DNA of 64,000 nt. Origin: Dechloromonas sp. A34 (GTDB lineage: Bacteria > Pseudomonadota > Gammaproteobacteria > Burkholderiales > Rhodocyclaceae). The notes under the pieces are model-generated. The model saw only the letters and a list, made by a program, of their open reading frames with translations, was not told where the DNA came from and searched no databases. Location: the NCBI RefSeq assembly GCF_026261605.1, contig NZ_CP102486.1, forward strand, positions 1,426,001 to 1,490,000. Reading direction: 5' to 3'. Below are positions 19,885 through 31,312 of this stretch, in pieces. Numbering within the stretch: the first letter of the stretch is position 1; every line of letters starts with the position of its first letter. A program made the position numbers and the translations under genes.

Positions 19885-21498
19885 ATGCAATTCCGCCGTC
19901 TTGCTCATAGTCTGGTTGCCCAAGTTCTCGGACTGGCCCTCCTGATCACGATTTTTGGCACCGCGGTTCGCTTCACGCTGCTTTCGAACACCATGCGCGA
20001 CGGCATCGAGGAACTCGTCACCGCGCATCTGTCGTCGGAGGCGAGCTATGTCGCCAGCGACATTGACGAAAAAATCCGCGCGCGCAAACAGTTGCTGGAA
20101 ACCATGGCGAAGCAACTGCCGGCGAGCCTTCTCGATCATCCGCGGGAACTCGAAGGCTGGCTGGCGGAACGTCACGCCCTGGCGCCTTATTTTTCTCTCG
20201 GCATGACGATTGTTCCAGCCAGCGGCAAGGGAGTCATCGGAGAGTTTCCGCTGCTGCCCGGGCGGCGACAACTTGACTTCAGCGATGCCGACTGGTTTCG
20301 TGCCGCCCGCGACAATGCCGTTTTCGCCATTGGCAAGCCGACTGTCGGTCGTGTCGTCAATCAGGGAATCATCGTCATGGCGGCGCCCATTCTTGATGCA
20401 CGGGGTCGCGTGCTGGCGGTCCTGAATGGTGTCTCCACGCTCGATACGCCGGGTTTTCTCAATCTGATCCAGAACAACACGATCGGCAACACCGGTGGTT
20501 TCCTGCTCATCTCGCCCCGCGACAAGCTATTCGTTGCTGCATCGATGCCCAATATGCGCCTCCGTCCGACGCCGCCGACCGGCGCCAACCGCCTTCACGA
20601 CCGCGCGATGGAGGGCTGGCGTGGTGCGGGGATTACGGTCAATGCCTTTGGCGTTGAGGAAATTGCAGCGATTGGCAGCGTGCCCAGCGCCGGCTGGTTT
20701 GTCGTGGCGCGCATGCCGACGGCCGAGGCATTTCAGTCCGTGACCGCTTCGGGCAAGCTGCTGGTGCAAAAAGGGGGGGCCATCACACTGATCGTGCTCA
20801 CCATCTTCGGGGTTTTTCTGTTTTATCTGTTTCGCCCCTTGCGCCAGGCGTCGCGCCAGATCCACCAGATGGCCGACGGCGATTTGCCGCTGGAGCCCCT
20901 GGCCGTCGTCCGTCACGACGAGGTTGGGGAAATGGTCGATGGTTTCAATTTCCTGGTGGCGAAGGTGCGCGAGAATGAACAGCGGATGACCCGGCTCGCC
21001 CACCAGGACGCCCTGACCAGTCTGCCCAACCGCCTGTCGTTCCTGATGCGCGCCGAGCAGACGGTCGCCCTGTTCCAGCGTCGAAACAGCCGACTGGCGC
21101 TGATGTTTATCGACCTTGACGGCTTCAAGCCGATCAATGACGTTTATGGCCACGAGGCGGGTGATCAATTGTTGCAGCAGGTAGCTGCCCGCCTGGGCGA
21201 GAGCGTTCGCAAGGCGGATTTGGTTGCCCGCTATGGTGGCGACGAATTCGTGGTGCTGCTGACCGATATTGGCGATCCGGAAGCCACGGCGGTGCTGGCC
21301 GACAAGATCATCGCCAAGCTGTCGCAGCCCTACCTGGTCAATGAGATGGAGGTTGTGATCGGCGCCAGCATCGGCGTCGCCTTCCTGCCGGACGATGCCG
21401 AAGACATGGATTCGCTGATTGCCCAGGCCGATGCCGCGATGTACGACGCCAAGCGGGCTGGCCGCAATTGCTACCGTTTTGCGCACAAGCCGGGTTGA
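19885..21498 (+). CDS. Membrane diguanylate cyclase (Cache-HAMP-GGDEF)
   Basis: 537 residues. A first membrane segment (about 12-30), a periplasmic Cache-like sensor (about 35-290), a second membrane segment (about 300-320; AITLIVLTIFGVFLFYLF), a HAMP linker (about 322-375) and a GGDEF domain (about 385-535). The active-site motif is YGGDEF with the metal Asp in FIDLDGFK, so cyclase activity is likely; no EAL domain is present. It probably makes c-di-GMP in response to a small periplasmic ligand. The start at 19885 puts the membrane segment right after a short basic N-terminus; an earlier TTG at 19834 would add 17 residues. Confidence 0.9.
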   Translation: MQFRRLAHSLVAQVLGLALLITIFGTAVRFTLLSNTMRDGIEELVTAHLSSEASYVASDIDEKIRARKQLLETMAKQLPASLLDHPRELEGWLAERHALAPYFSLGMTIVPASGKGVIGEFPLLPGRRQLDFSDADWFRAARDNAVFAIGKPTVGRVVNQGIIVMAAPILDARGRVLAVLNGVSTLDTPGFLNLIQNNTIGNTGGFLLISPRDKLFVAASMPNMRLRPTPPTGANRLHDRAMEGWRGAGITVNAFGVEEIAAIGSVPSAGWFVVARMPTAEAFQSVTASGKLLVQKGGAITLIVLTIFGVFLFYLFRPLRQASRQIHQMADGDLPLEPLAVVRHDEVGEMVDGFNFLVAKVRENEQRMTRLAHQDALTSLPNRLSFLMRAEQTVALFQRRNSRLALMFIDLDGFKPINDVYGHEAGDQLLQQVAARLGESVRKADLVARYGGDEFVVLLTDIGDPEATAVLADKIIAKLSQPYLVNEMEVVIGASIGVAFLPDDAEDMDSLIAQADAAMYDAKRAGRNCYRFAHKPG

Positions 21499-21552
21499 GT
21501 CGCAGCGCGGCATGCAGGCCGGGCTGGTCTTGCTATTTCCGGAAGCCGAGGC

Positions 21553-22827
<1,275 letters not shown>

Positions 22828-23195
22828 TGCAAATTCTCCACGGGACGGGCGCGAGCTGACGAAAGCCGGCGCCAAAAATTCGGACCCGCGATTTTAGCAG
22901 AGGCGCAGCTGGGCGCTGGTGGAACGCGCCGTGTGAACGCCGGTCAAAGCGATAGCTCGATCATGCACAGGGGGAAGGATCGGGGGCGTTGCGTAGGGGG
23001 CGGTTGCGGCTGTCATGGCCCCGGTTCGAAGGACCTATCCATCCGGTATATCAGCGGTTTGTGACAAGGGTTTCTGCCGCTTGCTGGCGGTTTTGGCGCG
23101 TGAGATGATCCGCCGCGATTGAGTTGAAGTCATCAGTCAATGAGCGACGAATTCGACAAAAACTAACTAACGACTTCACCCCAGAGGAGATGATC
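22828..23195. other. Gap between tyrS and the chemoreceptor gene
   Basis: Divergent promoter space for tyrS (minus) and the chemoreceptor (plus). No clear hairpin or RNA gene is seen. A ribosome site (AGAGGAG, 23184-23189) sits at its right end. Confidence 0.5.
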
Positions 23196-24851
23196 ATGAA
23201 CGGGATTTCAGCTTGGTGGGCCAGGGTTGGGCTGCAATTGAAATTGCAGCTGCTGATCCAGGGCTTCCTGATCATCGTTCTGGTCGGTGCCCAGCAATGG
23301 ATCTTCCACCTCTTCGAAGATCAGCTGCTGACCGCCGCCAAGGAGCGAGCCACGGCCGTGGCCGATGGCGCGATCAACGGTTTGAATACGCTGATGATCA
23401 TCAAGGCCGGCGCCGACGAGGTGATCAGCGACCCGAAGGCCCGCGCCCAGTTCCTCGAGAAGATGGGCAAGTCGGAAAGCGTCAAGGAAATGCGCGTAAT
23501 CCGTGGCAAGGGCATCGACGACGAGTTCGATGGCGGCCTGCCGCAGGAGGTTGCGGTGGACGACATGGACAAGCGGGTGTTGGCCACCGGCGTAACCGAG
23601 TCCCAGCTCTATCACAATGGCGATGAGGCATGGCTGCGCCTGGTGGTGCCCTACATCGCCAAGAAGAATTTCCGCAGCATCAACTGCCTCGAGTGCCACG
23701 GCGTCGACGAAGGTGCCGTGGTCGGCGCTGCCAGCGTCACGATCGACGTTCAGGAAGATATGAAGACGATCGAGGAAATCAATGTCGGGATGTGGATCGG
23801 CCAAGGTGTCCTGCAAGTCGTGCTGTTCTTCGTCATCGGCTTCATTGTCCGCCGTCTGCTTCGCCAGCTCGGCGGCGAACCGGCCTATGTGATCGATATC
23901 ATCCGCCAGATCGCCAACGGCAATTTGGCCGGGCGTATCACGACCCGCGATGGCGACAACAGCAGCCTGCTGTATACGACCCAGCAGATGCAGGGCAGCT
24001 TGCGCGGCATGATCGGCCGTATCCTTTCGACCTCGGACCAGTTGTCGCAATCCGCTCGCCAACTGGCTGCTTCCTCGCAACAGGTGCAGCAGGCTTCCGA
24101 GCGGCAAAGCGATTCGTCGGCCGCGGTCGCCTCCTCGATCGAGGAAATGACGGTTTGCGTCGGTCAGATTTCGGAAAATGCGGCGGGCGCCCAGCGCCAC
24201 GCCTCGGAAACCGGATCCTTGGCCAAGGACGGCGCCAACGCCGTGCAGGGCGTGATCGCCGAGATGGACAAGATTTCGACGGCGGTTGCCACCTCGTCCC
24301 GGGTGATCACCTCGCTTGGCGAGCAATCGCACCAGATTTCGAATATCGTCAAAGTCATTAAGGAAATTGCCGATCAGACCAATCTGCTGGCGCTGAACGC
24401 AGCCATCGAAGCCGCACGGGCTGGTGAGCAGGGCCGGGGCTTCGCCGTGGTTGCCGATGAGGTCAGAAAACTGGCCGAGCGCACGACGCTGTCCACCCAG
24501 GAAATTGCCGCGATGATTCAGTCGGTGCAGGGCGGCACCGACGACGCCGTCGCCGGCATGGCGCAAGGCAGCATCCTGGTCGACGAAGGCGTCCAGATGG
24601 TAAGCAGTACCGGGATTTCGATGGAGAAAATCCAGGGTAGCGTGCAGAAGGTGCTGGCGGCCGTCGATGACATTTCATCGGCCCTCAAGGAACAGAGCTT
24701 GGCCAGTCATCTGATCGCCCGCAATGTCGAGGGAATCGCCGAGATGACCGAGGAAACCAGTACCGTCATCAAGGAAGTCTCCGCGTCGGCTGCCCAGCTC
24801 GAACAACTGGCTGCCAGCCTGAAAGCCGCGGTCGGCGAGTTCAAGATCTGA
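23196..24851 (+). CDS. Methyl-accepting chemotaxis protein with periplasmic CxxCH heme motif
   Basis: 551 residues. A first membrane segment (about 15-38), a periplasmic sensor (about 39-198), a second membrane segment (about 200-222), HAMP (about 222-280) and an MCP signalling domain with the conserved hairpin tip ([20 protein letters not shown] and following). The sensor holds CLECH at 164-168, a covalent heme c motif just before its end, which places heme on the periplasmic side. Similar heme-bearing receptors are known in Geobacter, where they sense redox state or small gases. The start at 23196 fits the AGAGGAG ribosome site; an upstream in-frame TTG at 23124 has none. Confidence 0.92.
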   Translation: MNGISAWWARVGLQLKLQLLIQGFLIIVLVGAQQWIFHLFEDQLLTAAKERATAVADGAINGLNTLMIIKAGADEVISDPKARAQFLEKMGKSESVKEMRVIRGKGIDDEFDGGLPQEVAVDDMDKRVLATGVTESQLYHNGDEAWLRLVVPYIAKKNFRSINCLECHGVDEGAVVGAASVTIDVQEDMKTIEEINVGMWIGQGVLQVVLFFVIGFIVRRLLRQLGGEPAYVIDIIRQIANGNLAGRITTRDGDNSSLLYTTQQMQGSLRGMIGRILSTSDQLSQSARQLAASSQQVQQASERQSDSSAAVASSIEEMTVCVGQISENAAGAQRHASETGSLAKDGANAVQGVIAEMDKISTAVATSSRVITSLGEQSHQISNIVKVIKEIADQTNLLALNAAIEAARAGEQGRGFAVVADEVRKLAERTTLSTQEIAAMIQSVQGGTDDAVAGMAQGSILVDEGVQMVSSTGISMEKIQGSVQKVLAAVDDISSALKEQSLASHLIARNVEGIAEMTEETSTVIKEVSASAAQLEQLAASLKAAVGEFKI

Positions 24852-24992
24852 TCTTCGATCCCGGCCTGCCCGCGGCGGGCCGGCCGCCGGAATTCCCCGG
24901 CCTGTGGCGCGGTTAGGGGCGGCCGGCGGTTTCGGGTAAAATCGCTTTTTTTTCCAGCGGATAACCTCCGCGCTTGGCACATTTCCCGGACC

Positions 24993-26033
24993 ATGACCCA
25001 GAATACTTCCCTCTCCTATCGTGATGCCGGCGTCGATATCGATGCCGGTGACGCCCTTGTCGAGCGCATCAAGCCGCTGGCCAAAAAGACCCTGCGCGAA
25101 GGCGTGCTCGGTGGCATCGGCGGTTTCGGTGCGCTGTTCGAAGTGCCCAAGCGCTACAAGGAGCCGGTGCTGGTCTCCGGTACCGATGGCGTCGGCACCA
25201 AGCTGCGCCTGGCTTTCGATCTGAACCGCCACGATACCGTCGGTCAGGATCTGGTCGCGATGAGCGTCAATGACATCCTCGTGCTCGGCGCCGAATCGCT
25301 GTTCTTCCTCGATTACTTCGCCTGCGGCAAGCTCGATGTCGATACCGCAGCCTCCGTCGTCGGCGGCATCGCCAAGGGTTGCGAACTGGCCGGCTGCGCG
25401 CTGATCGGCGGCGAAACCGCCGAAATGCCGGGCATGTACCCGGCCGGCGAATACGATCTGGCCGGTTTCGCGGTCGGCGTTGTCGAAAAGTCGAAAGCCA
25501 TCGACGGCAAGTCCATCGCCCCGGGCGACGTTGTGCTCGGTCTGGCTTCTTCTGGCGCCCATTCCAACGGCTACTCGCTGGTCCGCAAGATCATCGAGCG
25601 TTCCCAGCCGGACATGAACGCCAAGTTCGATGGCGAGCGCACGCTGGCCGATGTCGTCATGGCGCCGACCCGCATCTACGTCAAGCAAGTGCTGGCAACG
25701 ATGGAAAAGGTCACGATCAAGGGCATGGCTCACATCACCGGTGGCGGCCTGCTCGAAAACGTGCCGCGCGTGCTGCCGGAAAATACCGTCGCCGAACTGG
25801 AAAAGGCTGCCTGGCCGCGTCCCAAGCTGTTCGACTGGATGCAGGCCGAAGGCAATGTCGCCGAGAACGAAATGCACCGTGTCTTCAACTGCGGCATTGG
25901 TCTGGTCGTCGTCGTTGCGGCGGCTGATGCCGAAGCCGCAATGGCCGAACTGAAGGCGCAGGGCGAAGCTGTCTATCGCATCGGCAAGATCCGGGCGCGG
26001 CAGGGTGACGAAGCGCAGACCCTCGTGGTCTAA
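24993..26033 (+). CDS. purM: Phosphoribosylformylglycinamidine cyclo-ligase
   Basis: 346 residues. [13 protein letters not shown] start, [29 protein letters not shown] and [11 protein letters not shown] are PurM signatures. It closes the imidazole ring (FGAM to AIR) in purine synthesis. GGTAAAATCGC about 45 bases upstream looks like a -10 region typical of betaproteobacteria. purN lies 17.6 kb away. Confidence 0.97.
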   Translation: MTQNTSLSYRDAGVDIDAGDALVERIKPLAKKTLREGVLGGIGGFGALFEVPKRYKEPVLVSGTDGVGTKLRLAFDLNRHDTVGQDLVAMSVNDILVLGAESLFFLDYFACGKLDVDTAASVVGGIAKGCELAGCALIGGETAEMPGMYPAGEYDLAGFAVGVVEKSKAIDGKSIAPGDVVLGLASSGAHSNGYSLVRKIIERSQPDMNAKFDGERTLADVVMAPTRIYVKQVLATMEKVTIKGMAHITGGGLLENVPRVLPENTVAELEKAAWPRPKLFDWMQAEGNVAENEMHRVFNCGIGLVVVVAAADAEAAMAELKAQGEAVYRIGKIRARQGDEAQTLVV

Positions 26034-26640
26034 ATGGCAATGGCGGGTCGCGGCGCTAGCCTGCGGCCTGCTGCTGTTCAATGTCTCGTCGGAAGTCTGG
26101 GCGACGGGCAAGAAACCGTCGGCCAAGCCGGCGGTCAGCAAGAAAATCAAGGCGCCCCCGCGGCATGCGCGGCGCGTCGCCACCCCCGAAGTCGCGATCG
26201 GCTCGGCCGAGGTGCTCGATGCCGAGCGCGTCGGTCTGCATGGGCATGCGAGTTACTACGGCAGCGGCTTCCAGGGGCGCAAGACCTCGACCGGCGAACG
26301 CTTCGACATCAAACTGTTCACCGCGGCGAGCAATCGCTTCCCGCTCGGCACCATGGTCGCCGTGCGTCGACTGGACAGCGAGCGTTGCGCCATCGTCAAG
26401 ATCAATGACCGGATGGCGGCCAGTCACCGGCGGCGGATCATCGATGTCTCGCGCGGGGTGGCCGAATATCTCGACATGCTGCGAGCCGGCGTCGTCCTGG
26501 TCCGGGTGGCCAAGCTCAAGGGAGACTGGCAGGCGCGCGGCGCCGAAGCCTGTCATGCCGCGTTCGAGGCCGATGACGATTGCGTTGCCTGCGGCCGACC
26601 ACCGCGCCTGCCCGATTTTGGTGAGAGCAACGGCGGATAG
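26005..26640 (+). CDS. RlpA-like septal ring lytic transglycosylase family protein
   Basis: 211 residues: signal peptide (about 1-34, WATG region), a basic Lys/Ala/Pro linker, and a double-psi beta-barrel (about 75-165) with [34 protein letters not shown] and [12 protein letters not shown]. The conserved Glu and two Asp of RlpA are present. RlpA enzymes cut denuded glycan strands at the septum. There is no SPOR domain, so it is a short form. The start is GTG at 26005, overlapping purM by 29 bases; the ATG at 26034 is in another frame. The tail has cysteines ([18 protein letters not shown]). Confidence 0.82.
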   Translation: MTKRRPSWSKWQWRVAALACGLLLFNVSSEVWATGKKPSAKPAVSKKIKAPPRHARRVATPEVAIGSAEVLDAERVGLHGHASYYGSGFQGRKTSTGERFDIKLFTAASNRFPLGTMVAVRRLDSERCAIVKINDRMAASHRRRIIDVSRGVAEYLDMLRAGVVLVRVAKLKGDWQARGAEACHAAFEADDDCVACGRPPRLPDFGESNGG

Positions 26641-26748
26641 CCCGACAAACTGGCCTACCGGGCCGGAATTTTTTCTGTGGCGCCAGTCACTTCGCTACAA
26701 TCCGATCTTTGCTGACCGTTGGGTCAGTCACCAGCCCCGGTCGTCGTC

Positions 26749-27882
26749 ATGAAAAAAAACACCCATTTCGGAGTTGTCGCCCTCGCCATTGTCGGCTTGC
26801 TGGGTCTGGCCTACTACGCCTACAACGCCAATCGTGCGCCGGTGGGCGCCCCGGCCGCGTCGAGTGGGGCGCCAGCGGGGATGGCGATGGCGGTCGAGGT
26901 TGCCCGGGTCAAGGCCAGTGACTTTTCCGACGATGCTGCCGCGGTCGGCACGCTGAAGTCCAACGAGTCGGTGGTCTTGCGTCCGGAGGTGGCAGGCCGG
27001 GTGTCAGCGATCGGTTTCAGGGACGGAGCGGTGGTCGGCAAGGGTGATCTGCTGCTGGCGCTCGATGCGGCGATTCAGGAGGCTGAGTTGCAACAGGCCA
27101 AGGCCAATCTGTCACTGGCCCGAAGCAACCACCAGCGCAACGTGGAACTACTTGGCCGGAAATTTCTCAGCCAGCAGGCGGTGGACAGCTCAGCAGCCAC
27201 TTTGCGTGTCCAGGAGGCGGCGGTCCAGCTGGCCGAGGCCAAGTTCGCCAAGACTCGGGTCAAGGCTCCTTTCAAGGGCGTCGTCGGCCTGCGCAATGTC
27301 AGTATCGGCGACTACGTCAAGGAGGGCCAGGATCTGATCAATATTGAAGATATCGCCACCCTGCGCGCCGATTTCAAACTCCCGGAAACCTATCTTGGTC
27401 GGCTGAACAAGGGCCTGATCATCGAGGTCACCAGCGATGCGCTGCCCGGTGAGCGTTTCAAGGCTGCACTCGATGCGGTCGACCCCCAGGTCGATCCGGT
27501 CGGCCGCTCGATTTCGGCCCGGGCCCGCCTCGACAATGCCGCCGGCAAGTTGCGCCCCGGCATGTTCGTACGCGTTCGCCTGCTGTTCGGCGAGCGCAAG
27601 GCAGTGCTGCTGGTGCCGGAACAGGCGATCGTGCCGGGGGCGCAGCCGGCCGTCTATCGGGTCGTCGACGGCAAGGCGACGCTGGTCAAGGTTCGGCTCG
27701 GCGTGCGGCGTGCGGCCCAGGTCGAGGTGCTCGAGGGGCTGGCGGATGGCGATCTCGTGATCACCGCCGGGCAGTTGAAACTGCGCCCAGGAATGGCGGT
27801 CCTGGCGGTCGGCGAGGGCGCTCCGGCCGCGCCATCGGCGGGCAGTGCGCAAACTGGATCGGGAACGGCTGCCGCCAAATGA
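26749..27882 (+). CDS. RND efflux periplasmic adaptor subunit
   Basis: 377 residues. An N-terminal anchor (about 6-24), a lipoyl-like half (VVLRPEVAGRVSAIGFRDGA), a short coiled-coil hairpin (about 95-150), the second lipoyl half (KTRVKAPFKGVVGLRNVSIG) and a beta-barrel. Membrane fusion proteins of this kind couple an RND pump to an outer membrane channel. It ends with Ala/Ser/Gly-rich residues and its stop overlaps the pump ATG. TACAAT (26696-26701) is a possible -10 for the operon. Confidence 0.94.
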   Translation: MKKNTHFGVVALAIVGLLGLAYYAYNANRAPVGAPAASSGAPAGMAMAVEVARVKASDFSDDAAAVGTLKSNESVVLRPEVAGRVSAIGFRDGAVVGKGDLLLALDAAIQEAELQQAKANLSLARSNHQRNVELLGRKFLSQQAVDSSAATLRVQEAAVQLAEAKFAKTRVKAPFKGVVGLRNVSIGDYVKEGQDLINIEDIATLRADFKLPETYLGRLNKGLIIEVTSDALPGERFKAALDAVDPQVDPVGRSISARARLDNAAGKLRPGMFVRVRLLFGERKAVLLVPEQAIVPGAQPAVYRVVDGKATLVKVRLGVRRAAQVEVLEGLADGDLVITAGQLKLRPGMAVLAVGEGAPAAPSAGSAQTGSGTAAAK

Positions 27883-30800
27883 GAATTTCGGAAATCTGCA
27901 TCAAGCGGCCGGTTTTCGCCACAGTACTGTCGCTGGTCGTGATGCTGCTCGGCATCGTCTCCTACGATCGCCTGGCGGTGCGCGAGTATCCGAAAATCGA
28001 CGAGCCGGTGGTCACCGTCACCACCAACTACCGCGGCGCTTCGGCCGAGATCATCGAATCCCAGGTCACCAAGCCGATGGAGGATTCGCTGGCCGGCATC
28101 GAAGGTGTGGAAGTGATCACTTCCATTTCGCGAGCCGAAAACAGCCAGATTTCCGTCCGTTTCAAGCTCGAGCGGGCGCCCGATTCGGCAGCGGCCGACG
28201 TTCGCGATCGCGTCTCCCGCGTCCGTAACAAGTTGCCGGACGCGGTCGACGAACCGGTCATCGCCAAGGTCGAGGCCGATGCCAACCCGATCATCTGGCT
28301 CGGCTTCTCGTCCGACCAGCACTCGGCGCTGGAAGTCACCGACATCGCCAACCGTATCGTCAAGCCCAAGCTGCAGACCCTGCCGGGGGCAGCCGATGTG
28401 CGCATCTTCGGCGAGCGCAAGTTCGCCATGCGTATCTGGCTCGACAAGCAGCGTCTCGCCGCCTACCAGCTGACCCCAGCCGATGTCGAGGATGCGCTGC
28501 GCAAGCAGAATGTCGAGGTCCCGGCCGGGCGCATCGAAAGCCGCGAACGCGAATTTTCGGTGGTCGCCAGTACCGATCTGAAAACGCCGGAGGAATTCGG
28601 CGCCGTCATTGTCAAGACGGTCAATGCCTACCCGGTGCGTATCGCCGATCTCGGGCGGGTCGAAATCGGTCCGGCCGCCGAGCGCAGTTCGGTCCGTTTC
28701 CGTGGCCGGGCGGCGGTCGGCATGGGCGTCATCAAGCAGGCGACGGCCAATCCGCTCGAATTGTCGAAGGCCTTGCGCGCCGAATTGCCGAACCTGGTCA
28801 AGCAGTTGCCGGAAGGCATGCGCGCCGATATTTCCTACGATTCGTCGATCTTCATCGACCGCTCGATCCGTTCCGTGTTCAAGACCATCGGCGAAGCGAT
28901 CCTGCTCGTGCTGGCGATCATCTTCTTCTTCCTGCGCAATGTGCGGGCGACGTTGATCCCGCTGGTCACCATCCCGGTCTCGCTGGTCGGCGCCTTCGCG
29001 ATCATGTTCATGTTCGGCTTCACGATCAACACGCTGACCCTGCTCGCGCTGGTGCTCGCCATCGGCCTCGTGGTCGACGACGCCATCGTTGTGCTGGAGA
29101 ACATCTACCGCCACATCGAGGACGGCATGCCGCGGATGCAGGCGGCGCTGCAAGGCTCCAAGGAAATCGGCTTCGCGGTGGTCGCGATGACCCTGACCCT
29201 GGCCGCCGTCTATGCCCCGGTGGCCTTCATGACCGGGCGCACCGGCAAGCTGTTCATCGAATTTGCCCTGACCCTGGCCGGTGCCGTGCTGGTTTCCGGC
29301 TTCGTCGCCCTGACCCTGTCGCCGATGATGTGTTCGGTGCTGTTGAAGCACGAGGAAAAGCACGGCAAGGTCTTCCTGGCCGTCGAAGGTTTTCTGAACT
29401 GGCTGAACGTCGGTTACAAGCGGGTGCTGACCGCCTCGCTGAACCGTCGCTGGCTGGTGATGCTCGCTTTCGTCATCGTTGCCGCTTCCTGTGGCTTGCT
29501 GCTCAAGGCCCTGAAGTCGGAACTGGCACCGGTCGAGGATCGCGGCATCGTTCTCGGCATCTTCTCCGGGCCGGATGGCGCGACACTCGACTACACGGAG
29601 AAATACGCCCGTCAGCTCGAGGGTATCTTCAGCCAGACCAAGGACGTCGATCGTTTCTTCGTGGTCGCCGGCAGCCCGACGGTGAGCCAGGGGATTGCTT
29701 TTGTCGGCCTGACCGACTGGAGCGAGCGCACGCGCCGTTCCACCGACATCGCCAAGGAACTGTTCCCGAAATTCGGGGCGATTCCCGGTGTGCTGGCCTT
29801 CCCGGTGACGCCACCTTCGTTGGGTCAGAGCCCGCGTGAGCGGCCGATCAATTTCGTCATCGCCACCTCGGCCTCCTATGAGGACTTGCAGCAGGCGGCC
29901 AGCCAGTTCCTCGGCGAACTGGCCAAGAATCCCGGCCTGACCAATGTCGATACCGACCTCAAGCTCAACAAGCCGGAGCTGTCGGTCCTGGTCAAGCGCG
30001 ACAAGGCTGCCGACATGGGCATTCCGGTGGAAAGCATCGGCCGGACGCTGGAAACCCTGCTCGGCGGCCGCGAGGTCACCCGCTTCAAGCGCGACGGCGA
30101 GCAGTACGACGTGATCGTCCAGGTCGCGGATGTCGACCGCAGCAATCCCGACGACATCCGCGACATCTACGCCCGCGGTCGCGACGGCAGCATGATCTCG
30201 CTCGACAACCTGGTCAGCATCAACGAAACCATCGCGCCGCGCGAACTGAACCATTTCAGCCAGCGTCGCGCCGTCACCATTTCGGCCAACCTGGCCCCGG
30301 GCTACACGATGGGCGAGGCGCTGACCGCCATGGACGCCATCGCGGCCAAGGTGCTGAAACCGGGCTACGCGGTGGACTACAACGGCCAGTCGCGCGAGTT
30401 CCGGCAATCCTCGTCCTCGCTGGCGCTGACCTTCGGCCTGGCGCTGGCCTTCATCTATCTGGTGCTGGCCGCCCAGTTTGAGAGCTTCCGCGACCCCTTC
30501 ATCATCATGCTCACCGTGCCGCTGTCGATGGCGGGTGCGCTGCTCGCGCTCTGGCTCTCCGGTGGCACGCTCAACGTCTATAGCCAGATCGGCCTGGTAA
30601 CGCTGGTCGGGCTGATCACCAAGCACGGCATCCTGATCGTCGAATTCGCCAACCAGTTGCAGGAAAAAGGTCTGGAACTGAAAGCGGCAGTCATCGAGTC
30701 GGCCGCCCTGCGTCTGCGCCCAATCCTGATGACGACCGGGGCCATGGTCCTCGGCGCGGTGCCGCTGGCGCTGGCCGTCGGTGCCGGGGCGGAGTCACGG

Positions 30801-30917
30801 CAACAGATCGGCTGGGTCATCGTCGGCGGCCTGCTCCTCGGTACCTTTTTTACCCTGTTCGTGGTGCCGACCGTCTATTCGCTGCTGGCGGCGCGCATCG
30901 AGCCGGTGGCCGACTGA
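27879..30917 (+). CDS. RND efflux transporter permease
   Basis: 1012 residues with 12 membrane segments and two large periplasmic loops, the usual length for AcrB/MexB-like pumps. MRISEICIKRPVFATVLSLV starts it; the proton-relay aspartates are seen in GLVVDDAIVVLENIYRH; the second half has the matching VGLITKHGILIVEFANQLQ. Closest by eye to multidrug-type (HAE1-like) pumps of betaproteobacteria; substrate unknown. It starts with ATG in the adaptor stop (ATGA). No outer membrane channel gene lies in the window. Confidence 0.95.
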   Translation: MRISEICIKRPVFATVLSLVVMLLGIVSYDRLAVREYPKIDEPVVTVTTNYRGASAEIIESQVTKPMEDSLAGIEGVEVITSISRAENSQISVRFKLERAPDSAAADVRDRVSRVRNKLPDAVDEPVIAKVEADANPIIWLGFSSDQHSALEVTDIANRIVKPKLQTLPGAADVRIFGERKFAMRIWLDKQRLAAYQLTPADVEDALRKQNVEVPAGRIESREREFSVVASTDLKTPEEFGAVIVKTVNAYPVRIADLGRVEIGPAAERSSVRFRGRAAVGMGVIKQATANPLELSKALRAELPNLVKQLPEGMRADISYDSSIFIDRSIRSVFKTIGEAILLVLAIIFFFLRNVRATLIPLVTIPVSLVGAFAIMFMFGFTINTLTLLALVLAIGLVVDDAIVVLENIYRHIEDGMPRMQAALQGSKEIGFAVVAMTLTLAAVYAPVAFMTGRTGKLFIEFALTLAGAVLVSGFVALTLSPMMCSVLLKHEEKHGKVFLAVEGFLNWLNVGYKRVLTASLNRRWLVMLAFVIVAASCGLLLKALKSELAPVEDRGIVLGIFSGPDGATLDYTEKYARQLEGIFSQTKDVDRFFVVAGSPTVSQGIAFVGLTDWSERTRRSTDIAKELFPKFGAIPGVLAFPVTPPSLGQSPRERPINFVIATSASYEDLQQAASQFLGELAKNPGLTNVDTDLKLNKPELSVLVKRDKAADMGIPVESIGRTLETLLGGREVTRFKRDGEQYDVIVQVADVDRSNPDDIRDIYARGRDGSMISLDNLVSINETIAPRELNHFSQRRAVTISANLAPGYTMGEALTAMDAIAAKVLKPGYAVDYNGQSREFRQSSSSLALTFGLALAFIYLVLAAQFESFRDPFIIMLTVPLSMAGALLALWLSGGTLNVYSQIGLVTLVGLITKHGILIVEFANQLQEKGLELKAAVIESAALRLRPILMTTGAMVLGAVPLALAVGAGAESRQQIGWVIVGGLLLGTFFTLFVVPTVYSLLAARIEPVAD

Positions 30918-30929
30918 GGAGGCCACGGC

Positions 30930-31289
30930 TTGGTCAACGAATCCGGTAATTGGCCCGGCCTCGATGTCGACACTGGGCTGAGTCAGGTCGTCAACAAACA
31001 GGCGCTCTATCGCAAGTTGTTGCGCAGCTACTGCGAAAGCAATGTGGCGACCGCGCAGAAACTCGACGCCGCCCTGGCGGCGGGCGATCGGGATCAGCTC
31101 AATCGCCTGGCCCACACCTTGAAAGGGACGAGCGGGACGCTTGGCATGCCTGCGGTTTACGCGGCGGCACAAGCTCTGGAGCGGGCAGACCCGGCGGCCA
31201 GCCCCGAGCAACTGGTGGTGTTGTTGAACCGGTTGAAGCTTGAACAGGAAACAGTCCTGGTCTCGATCGAGCGTTATCTGGCGGCCTGA
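30930..31289 (+). CDS. Stand-alone Hpt (histidine phosphotransfer) domain protein
   Basis: 119 residues, a four-helix bundle with the phosphorylated histidine in LAHTLKGTSGTLG (about residue 63). Hpt proteins relay phosphate between hybrid kinases and response regulators; no partner lies next to it. It starts with TTG at 30930, 12 bases after the pump stop, with GAGGAGG eight bases upstream, so it is likely in the same transcript. Its last codons and stop lie inside a perfect palindrome shared with the end of miaA. Confidence 0.85.
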   Translation: MVNESGNWPGLDVDTGLSQVVNKQALYRKLLRSYCESNVATAQKLDAALAAGDRDQLNRLAHTLKGTSGTLGMPAVYAAAQALERADPAASPEQLVVLLNRLKLEQETVLVSIERYLAA

Positions 31290-31312
31290 GGGCGCGCCCT
31301 CAGGCCGCCAGA
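31277..31312. repeat. 36-bp perfect palindrome spanning two convergent stop codons
   Basis: Left half 31277-31294 is the exact reverse complement of 31295-31312, without a spacer. It holds the last codons CTG GCG GCC TGA of both the Hpt gene (plus) and miaA (minus). There is no U-tract on either side. It could act as a bidirectional terminator or RNA-stabilising hairpin. Confidence 0.9.

Noticed and set aside
27654..30626. A 990-codon open frame antisense to the RND pump genes
   Set aside because: It mirrors the codon structure of the high-GC pump gene, has a His/Gln/Asp-rich composition with no domain, and no ribosome site.
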